Below, in pieces: positions 1-8,751 of a stretch of DNA of 15,360 nt. The notes beneath the pieces were generated by a model. That model was not told the origin of the DNA, did not search any database, and saw only the letters and a program-made list of their open reading frames with translations. Source of the DNA: Cochliopodium minus (Eukaryota; Discosea; Himatismenida; Cochliopodiidae); the NCBI GenBank assembly GCA_024220525.1, contig JAMYWO010000022.1, positions 140,007 through 155,366 on the forward strand, given 5' to 3'. The translations under genes and the position numbers were made by a program. Each line of letters begins with the position of its first letter. The stretch's first letter is position 1.

Positions 1-25
1 ATCAAGAAGAAGTTGCCAATCTCGA
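1..25 (+). CDS. Possible 3' end of an upstream exon of the AP5Z1-like gene
   Basis: The first 25 bases are more GC-balanced than what follows and end at CTCGA|GTAAAAG, a good match to the GTAA-type donors used downstream. All that follows up to the N gap is homopolymeric A/T sequence typical of this gene's introns. One frame reads QEEVANLE with phase 2 at the donor. The piece is too short to align, so its place in AP5Z1 is inferred only from strand and position. Confidence 0.35.
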
Positions 26-260
26 GTAAAAGAATTTTTTTTTAAAAAAATTTAATCTATCAAATTAGTTTAACAAAATTTAGTTTTTTATTCAATTTTT
101 TTTATTATTATTTATTTAAAAATTAAATATTTAAAATTTATTTAAAATTTTTTTTTAAAATTTTTTGAATTATTTATTAGAAGTAATCTTGAATGATTTT
201 GACTTTATTTTAAACTTTTAATTTCATCAATGATTTTCACTTTATTTTTTATTTATTTTT

Positions 261-360
261 NNNNNNNNNNNNNNNNNNNNNNNNNNNNNNNNNNNNNNNN
301 NNNNNNNNNNNNNNNNNNNNNNNNNNNNNNNNNNNNNNNNNNNNNNNNNNNNNNNNNNNN
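261..360. other. Assembly gap (100 N)
   Basis: Exactly 100 N, the conventional placeholder for a gap of unknown size. It falls inside an intron or between exons of the AP5Z1-like gene. The N-terminal half of AP5Z1 is not seen between the short exon at 1-25 and the coding sequence at 361, so real exons may lie in the gap or upstream of the window. Coding sequence begins immediately after the gap, so the 5' limit of that exon is unknown. Confidence 0.98.
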
Positions 361-3078
361 AACTCTGATTTTTGCGAAAGCACCATTCTTTATTGTTTGA
401 GAGTGATAGAACAATCAAAAATACAAATAGCACAAGACCAGTCGTTAAGAGTGAAGAACGACCAAGTAGGGGACATCGCATTGTTGGAGTCGGTCAGAAT
501 TCTAGACAACATCTGTTTGAACGACCCTTCTAAACTCACCAAAGTTTTCCCTGTTCTCAAGAAGGTTGTTTCAATGAGTACCCAAAAAGAAAAAAACATG
601 AATTTCGTCATTTTGGCTGCTTTACAATTTTTTATCAATCATGCAGAAGATATGGTGTAAAAAAAAAAATAAAAAAATATCTAATCGGAATATTTAAATA
701 TATTAATATTAATTAAACGTTATACATTTTGTCATTTTTTTATTTTTCATTTTTTATCTTAAAATTTTTTAAAATTTTTCAATTAATTACTTCTTTATTT
801 TCATATTTAATTTTTTTTTTAATTTTTCAAATAATAATTTTTTATTTTTTGAATTATTTAATTTGTATTTAATTTGTATATTTGTGTGTTTTTTTTAGTT
901 ATGATCCAGAACCAGTAATAAGAAACTATTTCACATCACAACTCCTGAGTGGCTACAAGGACCATCTCGTTGCTTTCGAAACACTCCACTTTTGCCTTAA
1001 CAACAAAAACTCTCTTCTCAAAAAGACCAAAGTCTTCCAATCTTATTTTCCTGCTCTCCTCAAACTTTTAGCCTATTTTCCTCACAGTTTTATAACGTAA
1101 AAAAAAAAGCGTCTTTTAAAAAAAAACAAAACATTAAATTTTATAATCAAAAAATAAAATAATTAAAAAAAAATAATTAATATAAAATAAGTTTAATTGA
1201 AATAAAAATCCAAAAATAATAAAAATAATAAAAAATAAAATCAGTTTTAAATTTAATTTTTTAAAAACAAAAAAATAAAAATCTTATAAATAAAAATAAA
1301 ATAATAAAAATCCGAAAAATAATCAAAAAATAAAAATTAATTAATAAAATAATAAAATGATCTAAGAAATAATAATGAAATCAACTGTTTATTAAAATCA
1401 AAAATCCAGAAAATAATCAAAAAAATGAAATGGATTGAAATAAATAAAAATAAAGTAACAACAATCAAAAAAACAAAAATCAATCGTTGAAAAAATTTTG
1501 TAAAAAATTTCTCATAATTTTTCAATTTAAAGTGAGGTAATGGAACTTCTTCCTGCGATGATTTCACCATCTACTCACTTGGAACTTTTTCATTACATTT
1601 TGGATTTGCCTATCATCACCGCAGCATTGGAAGCCACCAACATCGTTTCACAAGAGGAGAATGTGGAGTCTTCTAACAGAGCTTTGTTCAACATTCTCCT
1701 CAGAAACGAGAGTGGGCTCTCTTTTAATTGTTGGGATTCTCAGCAAATCTTTCCTCTCTTAAAACATTTCTGCAAAGTAAAAAAAAAAAAAAAAAATTTG
1801 TTTAAAATGTCCAAAATTTACAACTTTATTAGCGGATAATAATTTATTACTAACAAATTTAAAACTGTTATTAGTTTTTGAACATCCATTTATTTTTTAA
1901 ATAAAATCTAAATTTAAATTTTATTTTTTTGATAGTTTATTTAAAATTATTTATTTTTATATTTTATTTAATTAATACAAAAAGTATTATATTTAAAAAA
2001 ATATCGAATTAAAAAAGTGTTCGAAAAAATTTTTTTACGAGTCAAATTAAAAATAATTTTTAAAAAAATTTTAAAACTTTTTTTTTTATTTTTTTTATTT
2101 TCATTTTTCATTAAAAATTTTATAGGGTGCAATACCTGTGTCTCCAAGAGTAGAAAGAATAATCAAAGCAGTACCAAAATTACTCAACATTTATTTTGAC
2201 GTGGTAATCATTTATGGAGGTTCCATCGAATTTTTGGAGCAGATTTTGCCTGTTGCTTTGCAAAGAATAGATCAGCTATTCCCTCTCGAAAAATATCAAA
2301 AAAGCGTTCAAAAAATCATCGAAAATAAAGTTTTGGCTTTATTTCAAAAGGTAAAAAAAAAAAAATGATCAATTTTTAATTGGTTTATTCAATTATTTTT
2401 TATTTATTTCATTTTTTATTATCTTTCATTTTTATTTTTATTTTTATCTTTAATTTGATTTTTTTTTAAAAAGGCTCCTCATCTTGTCATCACTTTCAAA
2501 GACTTGATTGTTTCTGTGATTGGAAGTTCCAGCATCAAAAGTCGTGCAGAACTCATTCTCAACTTGTGCTGGGTTGTTGGTGAGTATGCCTCTCCTCACA
2601 TAAATAAAGAGTGCACCTACTCCGTAATACTGAATATTTTTAATTTTTTTTAATTTTTATTTTTATTTTTTATTTTTATTTTTTCATTTTTTATTTTTTT
2701 ATTTATCAATTAATTTTCATTTTTTTATTTTGTTTATTTTTTTTTTTTTATTTCTTTATTTTTTAAATTAATTTTCAATTTAGATTTTAAACGATTTTCA
2801 TGAATCATTGGGTAACATTATTTATTTTTTTTGAATTTAAATTAATTGTTTTACTCTTTTATTTCTTACTGAAGAACTTTTCGCTTATGAAAAAATGTCA
2901 TTGGCTAAAATGGGAATGTTAGATTTGACAGGAGACAACGATGAAGATGAATCTTCCAAGAAAATATACATGACCAGACTTATGTTGACTTTGATCTCTG
3001 CTCTCACTAAATTGGCAGCCAGAGATCCTGATCTCTCCGTCAAAGTTGTTTTGTTTCTTGCTAAAGTCATAAATCATT
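361..3078 (+). CDS. AP5Z1: AP-5 complex subunit zeta-1, C-terminal half (partial)
   Basis: AP5Z1 is the zeta subunit of the AP-5 adaptor complex, which works with SPG11/SPG15 on late endosomes and lysosomes. Seven exons read in phase: 361-656, 899-1096, 1533-1776, 2126-2350, 2474-2623, a 28-nt microexon 2784-2811, and 2875-3078. The order of conserved blocks follows the human protein from about residue 355 to 730: YCLRVIEQSK, FFINHAEDMV, FPALLKLLAYFPHSFITEV, MELLPAMISP, HYILDLPIITAALEA, ELILNLCWVVGEY, FHESLELFAYE, ISALTKLAARDPDL. The predicted fold is all-helical HEAT-like solenoid. The introns (63-436 nt) are extremely T- or A-rich. The N-terminal half lies before the window or in the N gap. 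The last ~50 residues of the family (an LLxLLKxPSVA-like stretch) are not found. Instead the frame runs on in phase into unrelated domains. Homology is recognised by eye from several collinear blocks, and I am confident of the family. Confidence 0.88.
1097..1532 (+). other. Long A-rich intron of AP5Z1
   Basis: A 436-nt intron (phase 2, ACG split AC|G) with donor GTAAAAAA and acceptor TTTAAAG. In the sense strand it is dominated by AAAATAAAAAT-like simple sequence, whereas most other introns of this gene are T-rich. No RNA gene or coding signal is visible. Any minus-strand reading frame here is Phe/Ile/Leu low-complexity and not a gene. Confidence 0.7.
1777..2125 (+). other. AT-rich intron of AP5Z1
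   Basis: A 349-nt phase-0 intron running from the donor after HFCK (GTAAAAAA) to the acceptor TTTTATAG. It holds only homopolymeric A/T sequence, and I see nothing functional beyond the splice signals. Confidence 0.65.
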
Positions 3079-3431
3079 GTAAACATTTAAATTATTTTTT
3101 ATTTTTATTTTTTTATTTTTTTATTTTTTATTTATTTATTTATTATTTATTATTTTTTTATTTTTTTATTTTTTTATTTTTTTATTTTTTTATTTTTTTA
3201 TTTTTTATTTTTTTATTTTTTATTTTTTAAAAATCTACTTTAATTTAAAAATCTACTTTAATTTAAAAATGCATTTTAATTTTTAGAAATTTAGTTTATT
3301 TTAAATAATTTTGATTAATATCTTAATTTTATTTACAAATATTGATAAATATCTTAATTTTATTTTTTGATAAATTTACAAATTTTTTTAATTTTTAATT
3401 GTTAATTGTATTTTTTGCTTTTCACCATTAG
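3079..3431 (+). repeat. Intron with T-rich satellite and an 18-bp tandem triplet
   Basis: A 353-nt phase-1 intron (donor GTAAAC, acceptor CACCATTAG). From about 3090 to 3226 it is an almost pure TATTTTTTT/TATTTATT simple repeat. Next come three tandem 18-bp units at 3227-3244, 3245-3262 and 3263-3280. The first two are identical (TTAAAAATCTACTTTAAT) and the third has diverged. This is the intron at which recognisable AP5Z1 sequence ends, so it is a plausible place for assembly slippage or collapse. Confidence 0.75.
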
Positions 3432-5901
3432 TGATTCATTATAACAAACTTTTGAGTTATTTCGAGTCTGACATTTACCTTGCCAAAATCTTCTTCCAGA
3501 CCGAATGTGTCTTTATGTCGAGTCTTTGCAACATAGTTTCGAGGAACGTACACAAAAGCACAACCCACCAACTTTTGGTCTCCCAAGAAATAGAAATTGT
3601 AAATTATTTCTTTTATTTATATATTATATTTATTTTATTTTCTTATTTTATTTTCTTATTTATTTTATTTATTTTATTTTAATTATTTTTATTTTATTTG
3701 TATTTATTTTATTTTAATTATTTTTGTTTTATTTTATTATTTAATCTCTTTATTTTTAATCATTTTATTTATCAAAAAACTATTTTTTAATTAATTTTTT
3801 GTTTTTTATTTTTATTTATCATACATTTTATTATTTTAGAGCAGCAAAACAAATGAGCTGACTCTCAACACCCTTTTCAATTTTTCTTTCCCTCAGCTCC
3901 TCATTAAAACGTTTCCTTGTTATCTTTCCAAAATAACCAAAGTGAACGGAGTCTGTTTCATTTTTGAACACTATCTTTGCTTTCATGGTTAAACTTTTGT
4001 TGTTCATATTTTTTTTTTTTTTTTTGTTTTTTTTTTTTACAAACTATCATAGCTTAATAAATTTATTACTGATTATTTTTTTTTAAATGTGAACTTTTTT
4101 TTGTATTTATTTTTTTTTGTATTTATTTTTTTTGTATTTATTTTTTTATTTTTATTCTCATTTTTACTTTTTCAAACTTTTTTCTTCTCAAGGTGATGGA
4201 GGGGTAGAACAGTTGAAAAACGAAATGAAAGATGATGAAATTCTTTATGCCTTTCTCAAATTGACAGGAAACAATCAACACAAGTATATAAAAAAAAAAA
4301 TTAAAAAAAATAAAAAAATAAAAAAATTTAATATTCACCAACAATTTTTTTAATAAAAAAAAAAGGCATTTCTTAATCATTTGGGTCGGAAAACAAGCTA
4401 AAGTTTCTTTCACAAAAAAGTAACATAAAAAAAAATTTAGAAAAAAAATAAAAATGTTTTTTTAAAAAAATTAATTATGTTATTTAAAAAAAAAGAAACT
4501 TCCCAAATGATTTAAAATTATTTTTCATGTTATTTTTTATTTAAAATTATTTTTTATTTTTTTCATTAAAAAATTATCTAAAATCAACTGCTAAATGGAT
4601 TTCACACTAAATTTCTAAAACTCTTTATTAAAAAAATGAAAAAAAATAAAAAATAAAAATACAAATAAACTAAACTAAAAACTAATCAATTTATTTTATT
4701 TAGTACATTTGCTTCACACAGAATAAAAGTGAAAGAGTTTGTTAGAGAAGCACACGTCACTGTGGACATTTCTTCAGTGGAAGAATTCTCCAAAATTTCT
4801 TTGAGTAGCGTCTCTCAAATAAACAAAAAAGCATCTTCCTCTTCCCTCTTTATGTCTTCAAGTTTTTCATACTCCAGTGCTTATTCTCCTTCTAATTATC
4901 TCCCCCCTACCAAAGTCAATCGAGTGAACGTCCCAATCAAGCAACTCAAATGTTTTTTTAATTTTTTTTTATTTTTATTTTTAATTTTATTTTTATTTTT
5001 ATTTTTATTTTTATTTTAATTTTATTTTTATTTTTATTTTCTATTATTTTTATTTTAATTGTTCAACATCTTTTATTTTTATTTTGAAATAGATCATGAA
5101 GTAAAGGAACTAAAATCCACTTTCTTCTCCAAAAATGTGTCCCAAATCAGTGATCAAGAAATCAGCGAAACACTCGACCAGTTGGATAAAAACAAACTCG
5201 ACAATTACTTTAGTTTAACAGGTTCAAATTTTATTTTTTTTTGAAATTTTTTTTAAATTTTTTGTTAGGTGTTTCTCCTATTGTTCATTTTGTCATCGCA
5301 AATGATAATGAAAACATCATATTGAAGTACTGGGTGAAAGAAACTTACTCTAGAGCTATTTTCACTATTTCCCAAAAAGACAGTGTATGGGAAGATTCCT
5401 GTGTTGAAGTTAAATTTTTAATTTTTTTTTTTTTAATTTGATTTAATTTTTATTTCGATCTAATTATTTATTTTTAACAGTTCTTTGTTAAACCTGAAAA
5501 TGATAATAACTATTACAATTTTGAGATGACCCCAATCAAAACCTACTTAGCGATGTTCGGAGAAAATAGACAGCAGAAAGTACATCTCCAAAGAGTATCT
5601 CGAGAACTACCGTATCATCTCCAACCACGACGAACTTTATGGCACCATTGGTGACCCCAACAAAGAGAATTCCATTGAGTGGGAGTTAATTGCCATCATT
5701 CCTTTTAAGTCTTTTTATCGTGGAAACATTGATGATATCATTTCTGGGAAGGTTTCTTTGAAATGCAATGTTTACAAGTGTGGAGATTCTTTGCCTTATC
5801 AACAATTTGGAACTTTTTTTCCAACCCAACCTAATCAAGACAATGGACCTGATTTTCATCAACCAAAGTATTTTGGAAATTTAACTTTAAGTTTTAATTA
5901 A
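3432..5901 (+). CDS. Mosaic continuation: unknown exon, partial GRAM, partial ADF-H (coactosin-like), Ser-rich linker, CBM9-like domain
   Basis: Nine exons follow AP5Z1 in unbroken phase: 3432-3598, 3840-3987, 4193-4283, 4366-4419, 4704-4951, 5093-5221, 5269-5408, 5481-5901, with TAA at 5899-5901 and a 1-nt frameshift near 5571. The first exon (about 56 aa, starting LIHYNKLLSYFESDIYLAKI) is not recognised; a faint resemblance to the start of a RasGAP domain is not enough to call it. Then come half a GRAM domain, most of a coactosin/ADF-H domain, the Ser-rich linker and a complete CBM9-like domain. No ATG or stop separates these from AP5Z1. The sequence is either one fusion protein or several genes joined by assembly collapse within T-rich introns. 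Coding quality (codon use, exon GC contrast) is good in every exon. The reading frame is well supported; the gene boundaries are not. Confidence 0.6.
3840..3987 (+). other. GRAM domain, N-terminal half only
   Basis: This 148-nt exon encodes TLFNFSFPQLLIKTFPCYLS followed by KITKVNGVCFIFEHYLCFHG. It fits the GRAM (PH-like) consensus FxLPxxExLIxxFxCxL...GxLYIxxxxLCFxS, which binds membrane lipid or mediates protein contacts. It ends exactly where the first beta strands of GRAM end. The second half of a GRAM domain (the strands with K[VT]xIPxxDI) is absent from the next exon and from the 205-nt T-rich intron. The donor is G|GTTAAA, phase 1. Confidence 0.6.
4193..4836 (+). other. Coactosin-like ADF-H domain, lacking its N-terminal part
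   Basis: Exons 4193-4283, 4366-4419 and the start of 4704-4951 encode GDGGVEQLKNEMKDDEILYA, FLKLTGN, HFLIIWVGKQAKVSFTK and RIKVKEFVREAHVTVDIS. This is the coactosin pattern GxGGxxEL...DDxxLYxFxRx...KFxLIxWxGxxxxxxxKAKVSxHKxxVKxFxxxxHVxI, an F-actin-binding fold of the ADF-H superfamily. The usual first ~45 residues of the fold (helix 1 and the WxLFxYE strand) are missing, and the preceding exon is half a GRAM domain. A Ser-rich linker follows in the same exon as the end of the domain. Confidence 0.7.
4909..5901 (+). other. Carbohydrate-binding family 9-like domain (bacterial type)
   Basis: Exons from the end of 4704-4951 through 5093-5221, 5269-5408 and 5481-5901. Recognisable landmarks are SPIVHFVIAND (first beta strand), ILKYWVKETYSRAIF, the signature VWEDSCVEFFVKPENDNNYY followed by NFEM, then WELIAIIPF, NVYKCGD and a C-terminal PDFHQPKYFGNLTLSF. 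This matches the CBM9-like/DOMON-type proteins common in Bacteroidetes and other bacteria (the PF16011-type group), which are usually exported proteins of about 200 residues. Here the domain has eukaryotic introns and no signal peptide directly before it. It shares an exon with the coactosin end. The domain is complete apart from the 1-nt frameshift near 5571. Family confidence is high. Ligand and role are unknown. Confidence 0.75.
5565..5580 (+). other. Apparent 1-nt frameshift in the CBM9-like coding region
   Basis: The exon from 5481 reads FFVKPENDNNYYNFEMTPIK and on to GENR in one frame. From 5572 onward the correct family sequence (SRKYISKEYLENYR, later WELIAIIPF) lies one base further on, with one extra base in AGACAGCAGAAAG. 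The original frame hits TGA at 5652-5654. The other frame stays open to TAA 5899-5901 and carries all the C-terminal landmarks. A sequencing or assembly indel in the short CAGCAG run is the likeliest cause. A real pseudogene or programmed shift is possible. Confidence 0.8.
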
Positions 5902-6175
5902 AATCATTATTATTTTGTGAAGAAAACCGTATAATTAGATCTTCAATATTAGATCTATATAATAACTAACTTTTTCAGAGCCAAAATCAAGAACAAAAAA
6001 AGGGTTGAGTTTAATTAATTTTTAATAATAATAAATTTATAAAGTGAATTTAACAAAAAAAGGATGAAAATAAACCAAAAAGATTATTTTTGTTTGAAAA
6101 AAAATAATCAAAAACTAATAAAATCCTTCTATAATTATCCAACAAAAAGAAATTTGATGAATCGAACAAAAAGGA
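5902..6175. other. Convergent intergenic region
   Basis: This region lies between the stop of the + strand mosaic gene and the stop of GAR1 on the - strand, so it must hold both 3' UTRs and poly(A) sites. An AATAAA at 6030-6035 could serve the + strand transcript, but such hexamers are expected by chance at this composition. A short repeated TTAGATCT motif occurs twice around 5935-5956. No other feature is seen. Confidence 0.5.
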
Positions 6176-7354
6176 TTATCCACCTCTTCCAAATCCTCCA
6201 CGGCCACCACTACCACCACGACCACCGCCTCCAAATCCTCCTCCACCACGGCCACCACCTCCAAATCCACGACCTCCACCTCCTCCACGACCACCGCCAC
6301 CGCGACCTCCTCCTCCTCCACGACCGCCACCACGTCCTCCTCCACGGCCACCACCACCGCGACCTCCTCCACGACCACCACCTCCACGGCCTCCTGCTCC
6401 ACGACCTCCTGCTCCTAAATAAAAAAGTATTTTGAGAAATGATAGAATGTAGATAAGAATAAAAAAAAAAAAATTTTAGAATGATTAATCATTGGATATT
6501 AAATTATTATTACCCTTGATTCCTGGTGGTTTTGGTTTCTCAGCATCAATGAACATTTGCTTGGTCAATAAAGATTGCCCGGAAATAAATACTTTATCTC
6601 CTACAGTGAATGATTCTGCCTTTACACCTTGATCGCAAATTACAGTGAAATACTAAGGAAACAAAAATGTTATTAATCTAATTTTTCGTTGATTTTTTTT
6701 TTTTGATAATTTATCTGGAAATGAGATTATATTTGGAAATGATAATAAAATTTGTTCATGAATCAAAATTCCCAAATTTATAAATTTTTTTCATTATTTT
6801 ATAAAAAGGATATTTATCTTTATTATTAAATATAGGGAAATAGTTTACCACAGAGTCCAATCTTCCAAAAATTTCATCAATCTTTCCCAATTGTACTTTA
6901 TTTTCATTGTAGATAGGAGAGTTGAATTTTGGGACTTTCTCGTTATCAGTGGACATGCAAACCAATTGACCTTCACATGGTAATTGAAAGATACCCATAG
7001 GTTGAACTTTATGAAAGAAAAATTAATAATAATCAATCATGAGTGTAAATGTCATCGTTAAATATAGAAGAGATTGCAGGATAATTAAAAAAAGCATTGA
7101 AGATTTTTTCTCATAATTTTATAAATATAATTTTTTTACCTGTATCAGGAGGACCACTATTGAATCCACCTCCCCCTCTACCGAATCCTCCACCACCTCT
7201 TCCTCCTCCATTATTAAAACCTCCACCACCTCTTCCTCCTCCATTAAATCCTCCACCACCTCTTCCACCACCGCCTCTACCTCCACCTCTATTGAAGGAC
7301 ACTTATTTTAAAAAATATGTTATTAAACATAATCAGAATCTTGAAAAATTTACT
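6176..7354 (-). CDS. GAR1: H/ACA ribonucleoprotein complex subunit GAR1
   Basis: GAR1 is a core protein of H/ACA snoRNPs (with dyskerin, NOP10 and NHP2), which guide pseudouridylation of rRNA and snRNA in the nucleolus. Exons in transcript order are 7354 (A of the ATG), 7301-7140, 7006-6849, 6652-6514 and 6414-6176, totalling 699 nt or 232 aa, all in phase. Residues 1-54 form a Gly/Arg/Phe-rich arm (GGGRGGGGF repeats). Residues ~55-150 are the GAR1 core: MGIFQLPCEGQLVC, VPKFNSPIYNENKVQLGKID, EIFGRLDSVYFTV, and the tail EKPKPPGIKG. Residues ~155-232 are a second, longer GAR arm rich in RGGGG. Arms on both sides of the core are typical of eukaryotic GAR1 and are targets of arginine methylation. 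The start codon appears to be split by a 52-nt intron. Size and motif order fit the family well. Confidence 0.93.
6179..6414 (-). repeat. RGG-coding triplet-rich tract, C-terminal GAR arm
   Basis: The last GAR1 exon is a degenerate CCACC/TCCTCC-rich tract on the + strand coding RGGGG/RGG repeats, and it is the most GC-rich part of the window. It generates long open frames on both strands (poly-His/Leu on +, poly-Val/Glu on -) that are artefacts. A related shorter tract at about 7155-7290 codes the N-terminal arm. Confidence 0.85.
7302..7353 (-). other. Intron splitting the GAR1 start codon (A|TG)
   Basis: On the - strand the sequence reads ATATAAA|GTAAATTTTT ... AAAATAAG|TGTCCTTCAAT. Splicing creates AAATGTCCTTC, giving MSFNRGG. 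Unspliced, the frame before TCC begins with GTG and no ATG precedes it in frame. The 52-nt length matches introns of the neighbouring Roco gene, and donor and acceptor match local consensus. A two-codon upstream ORF (ATG TTT TAG) lies in the inferred 5' UTR at about 7410. Confidence 0.6.
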
Positions 7355-7722
7355 TTATATTTATATTATTAATTTTTTTTTTATTTTTTTATTTGATTTT
7401 GCTAAAACATCAAGAATCACAAAAAAAAAAATGGTTAAAGATGAACAATAAAGAAGAAAAAAATCAGATCACATTAATTTATTTCAATCAATAAAAAAGC
7501 ATTTCTGGCTCTGTGATATCACAAAACGATGAAGAAAAAGAGAACTTAGAAAAAGTTGAAGGAGTTAAAGAATGATCAAGAAATAAACAAATTGCAAAAG
7601 GAAAAATGTATGTAATATCAATTGTATATTAGAAGTTATATCTCCAATAAAAAAAATCATTCATCTCTATATCGTGTTAAAAATTTCCCTTTTGTGAATC
7701 ATTATATTATATTACAATATTT
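7355..7722. other. Intergenic region: GAR1 5' side and Roco kinase 3' side
   Basis: These 368 nt lie between two genes on the same strand and hold the 3' UTR of the Roco kinase and the promoter/5' UTR of GAR1. Composition is AT-rich with a few A-runs. I see no RNA gene or convincing promoter element. Confidence 0.5.
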
Positions 7723-8751
7723 TCATTTATTAAGTGAATCGGTCAAAAAAGGCTGGATAAAAATTTCCTTCTTCAATAGAAATTGAATGATATCTGTATT
7801 GGGATCAATTGATTTGCAAAAGGATAAGAAGGATTCGATCAGATCAGGGATGGTGGGCCTTTCTTCAATCTTCTCTCTAATCATCAGGTTGATGAGAAAC
7901 CTGATATCTTCGTTTAACATGATGGTATCGCTGAAAGAATTCAGGATCTGATAGAAAGATATCCCCAAAGAGTAAACATCAGTGTGAAATCCCTCTTTAT
8001 CTGTATTCATTTCAAAAGGGCTATAGCCTTTGCTAAAAGTGGCCAATTTTTTGTCATCTCCATTCAAATAGTAACAAGATCCAAAGTCAATGAAAACAAA
8101 ATAAAAAAATCCATTTCTTTCATAAAACTTTTGGTATATAAAAAAAAATTCAAATTTGATAAAAAAAAATTTGTTTTGTTCACACCATTATATTTTCCGT
8201 TTTGATGTCTCTGTGAATGATGTTTGCTTCGTGAAGTTTTTGGAGCTCGTTTAACAAGAGGAGAACCATTCTCAAAAAGTCAGATTCACTAGTAAACTTT
8301 GCTGGAAACTTATCCTTTGATTTTTTGAATGAAATCATGTTTCCACCTTTTAAAAATAAATAAACCAATCTTTAAATGTTTTCTGTATTCAAACCCTCTA
8401 TCCATTCCATTACAATGTATTTGTTTTTGATGTTACTGACAGAATCGTCCAAGACACAAACAAGCCTTGAAGTAGTGAGAGAAGGCACCTTTTCTTTAAT
8501 GAACTGAAGTATTTTAATCTCTTGTTCCCACGCTTTGATACATTCTTCATTCTCGAATATTCTTTCTTTGATAGCCACGAGGGACTTGTTTTTGATGTGC
8601 TCCATTTTGAATATTCTTCCAAATCCTCCTGAATTCATATACAATTATTAATTTTTTTAAAAAATTTTGATAAAGTTTCAAATAGATCAACCTTGTGCTA
8701 CTACTTCCAAAAATACAAATTCTTTTTCAAAGAAAAAGTTTTTTGTCATAC
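7723..8751 (-). other. Protein kinase domain (Roco/TKL type) of the Roco kinase
   Basis: Catalytic features are complete. The Gly-rich loop is VVAQGGFGRIFK (1234-1239; the first Gly of GxGxxG is Ala). The ATP Lys is in VAIKE (K1256), and the helix C Glu in WEQEIKIL. The hinge is VMEWIEGGNM, the catalytic loop NIIHRDIKTENIM (HRD 1358-1360), and the metal site IDFGS (DFG 1381-1383). GYSPFE stands in for the APE motif, with TDVYSLG in helix F and ERPTIPDL in helix I. HRDIKxEN indicates Ser/Thr specificity. Introns of 58, 48 and 63 nt interrupt it. The C-terminal tail after the kinase is about 25 residues with no WD40. Confidence 0.93.

Noticed and set aside
3100-3230. Long run of Phe/Leu/Tyr codons continuing the AP5Z1 frame past 3078
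   Set aside because: It is T-rich intron simple repeat without stops by chance; the GTAAAC donor and an in-phase acceptor at 3430-3431 fit better.
3432-3598. Possible start of a RasGAP domain (LLSYFESDIYLAKI... SLCNIVSRN)
   Set aside because: Only a loose resemblance in hydrophobic pattern; no Arg finger motif or FLR block follows, so I left the exon unassigned.
6064-6435. Open + strand frame rich in His/Leu/Asp, and a - strand frame rich in Val/Glu at 6115-6402
   Set aside because: Both are out-of-frame readings of the GAR1 RGG-coding tract. The GAR1 frame is fixed by splice phase and by the core domain.
6653-6848. Intronic snoRNA in the 196-nt GAR1 intron
   Set aside because: No C box (RTGATGA) with a paired D box, and no H/ACA hairpin with a terminal ACA could be seen; the sequence is plain A/T-rich.
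8341-8400. Reading through NTENI to TAA as the C-terminus of a truncated kinase
   Set aside because: A 48-nt intron from G|GTTTGA to AAAAG|GTGG restores the hinge EWIEGGNM and leads in phase to the HRD loop.
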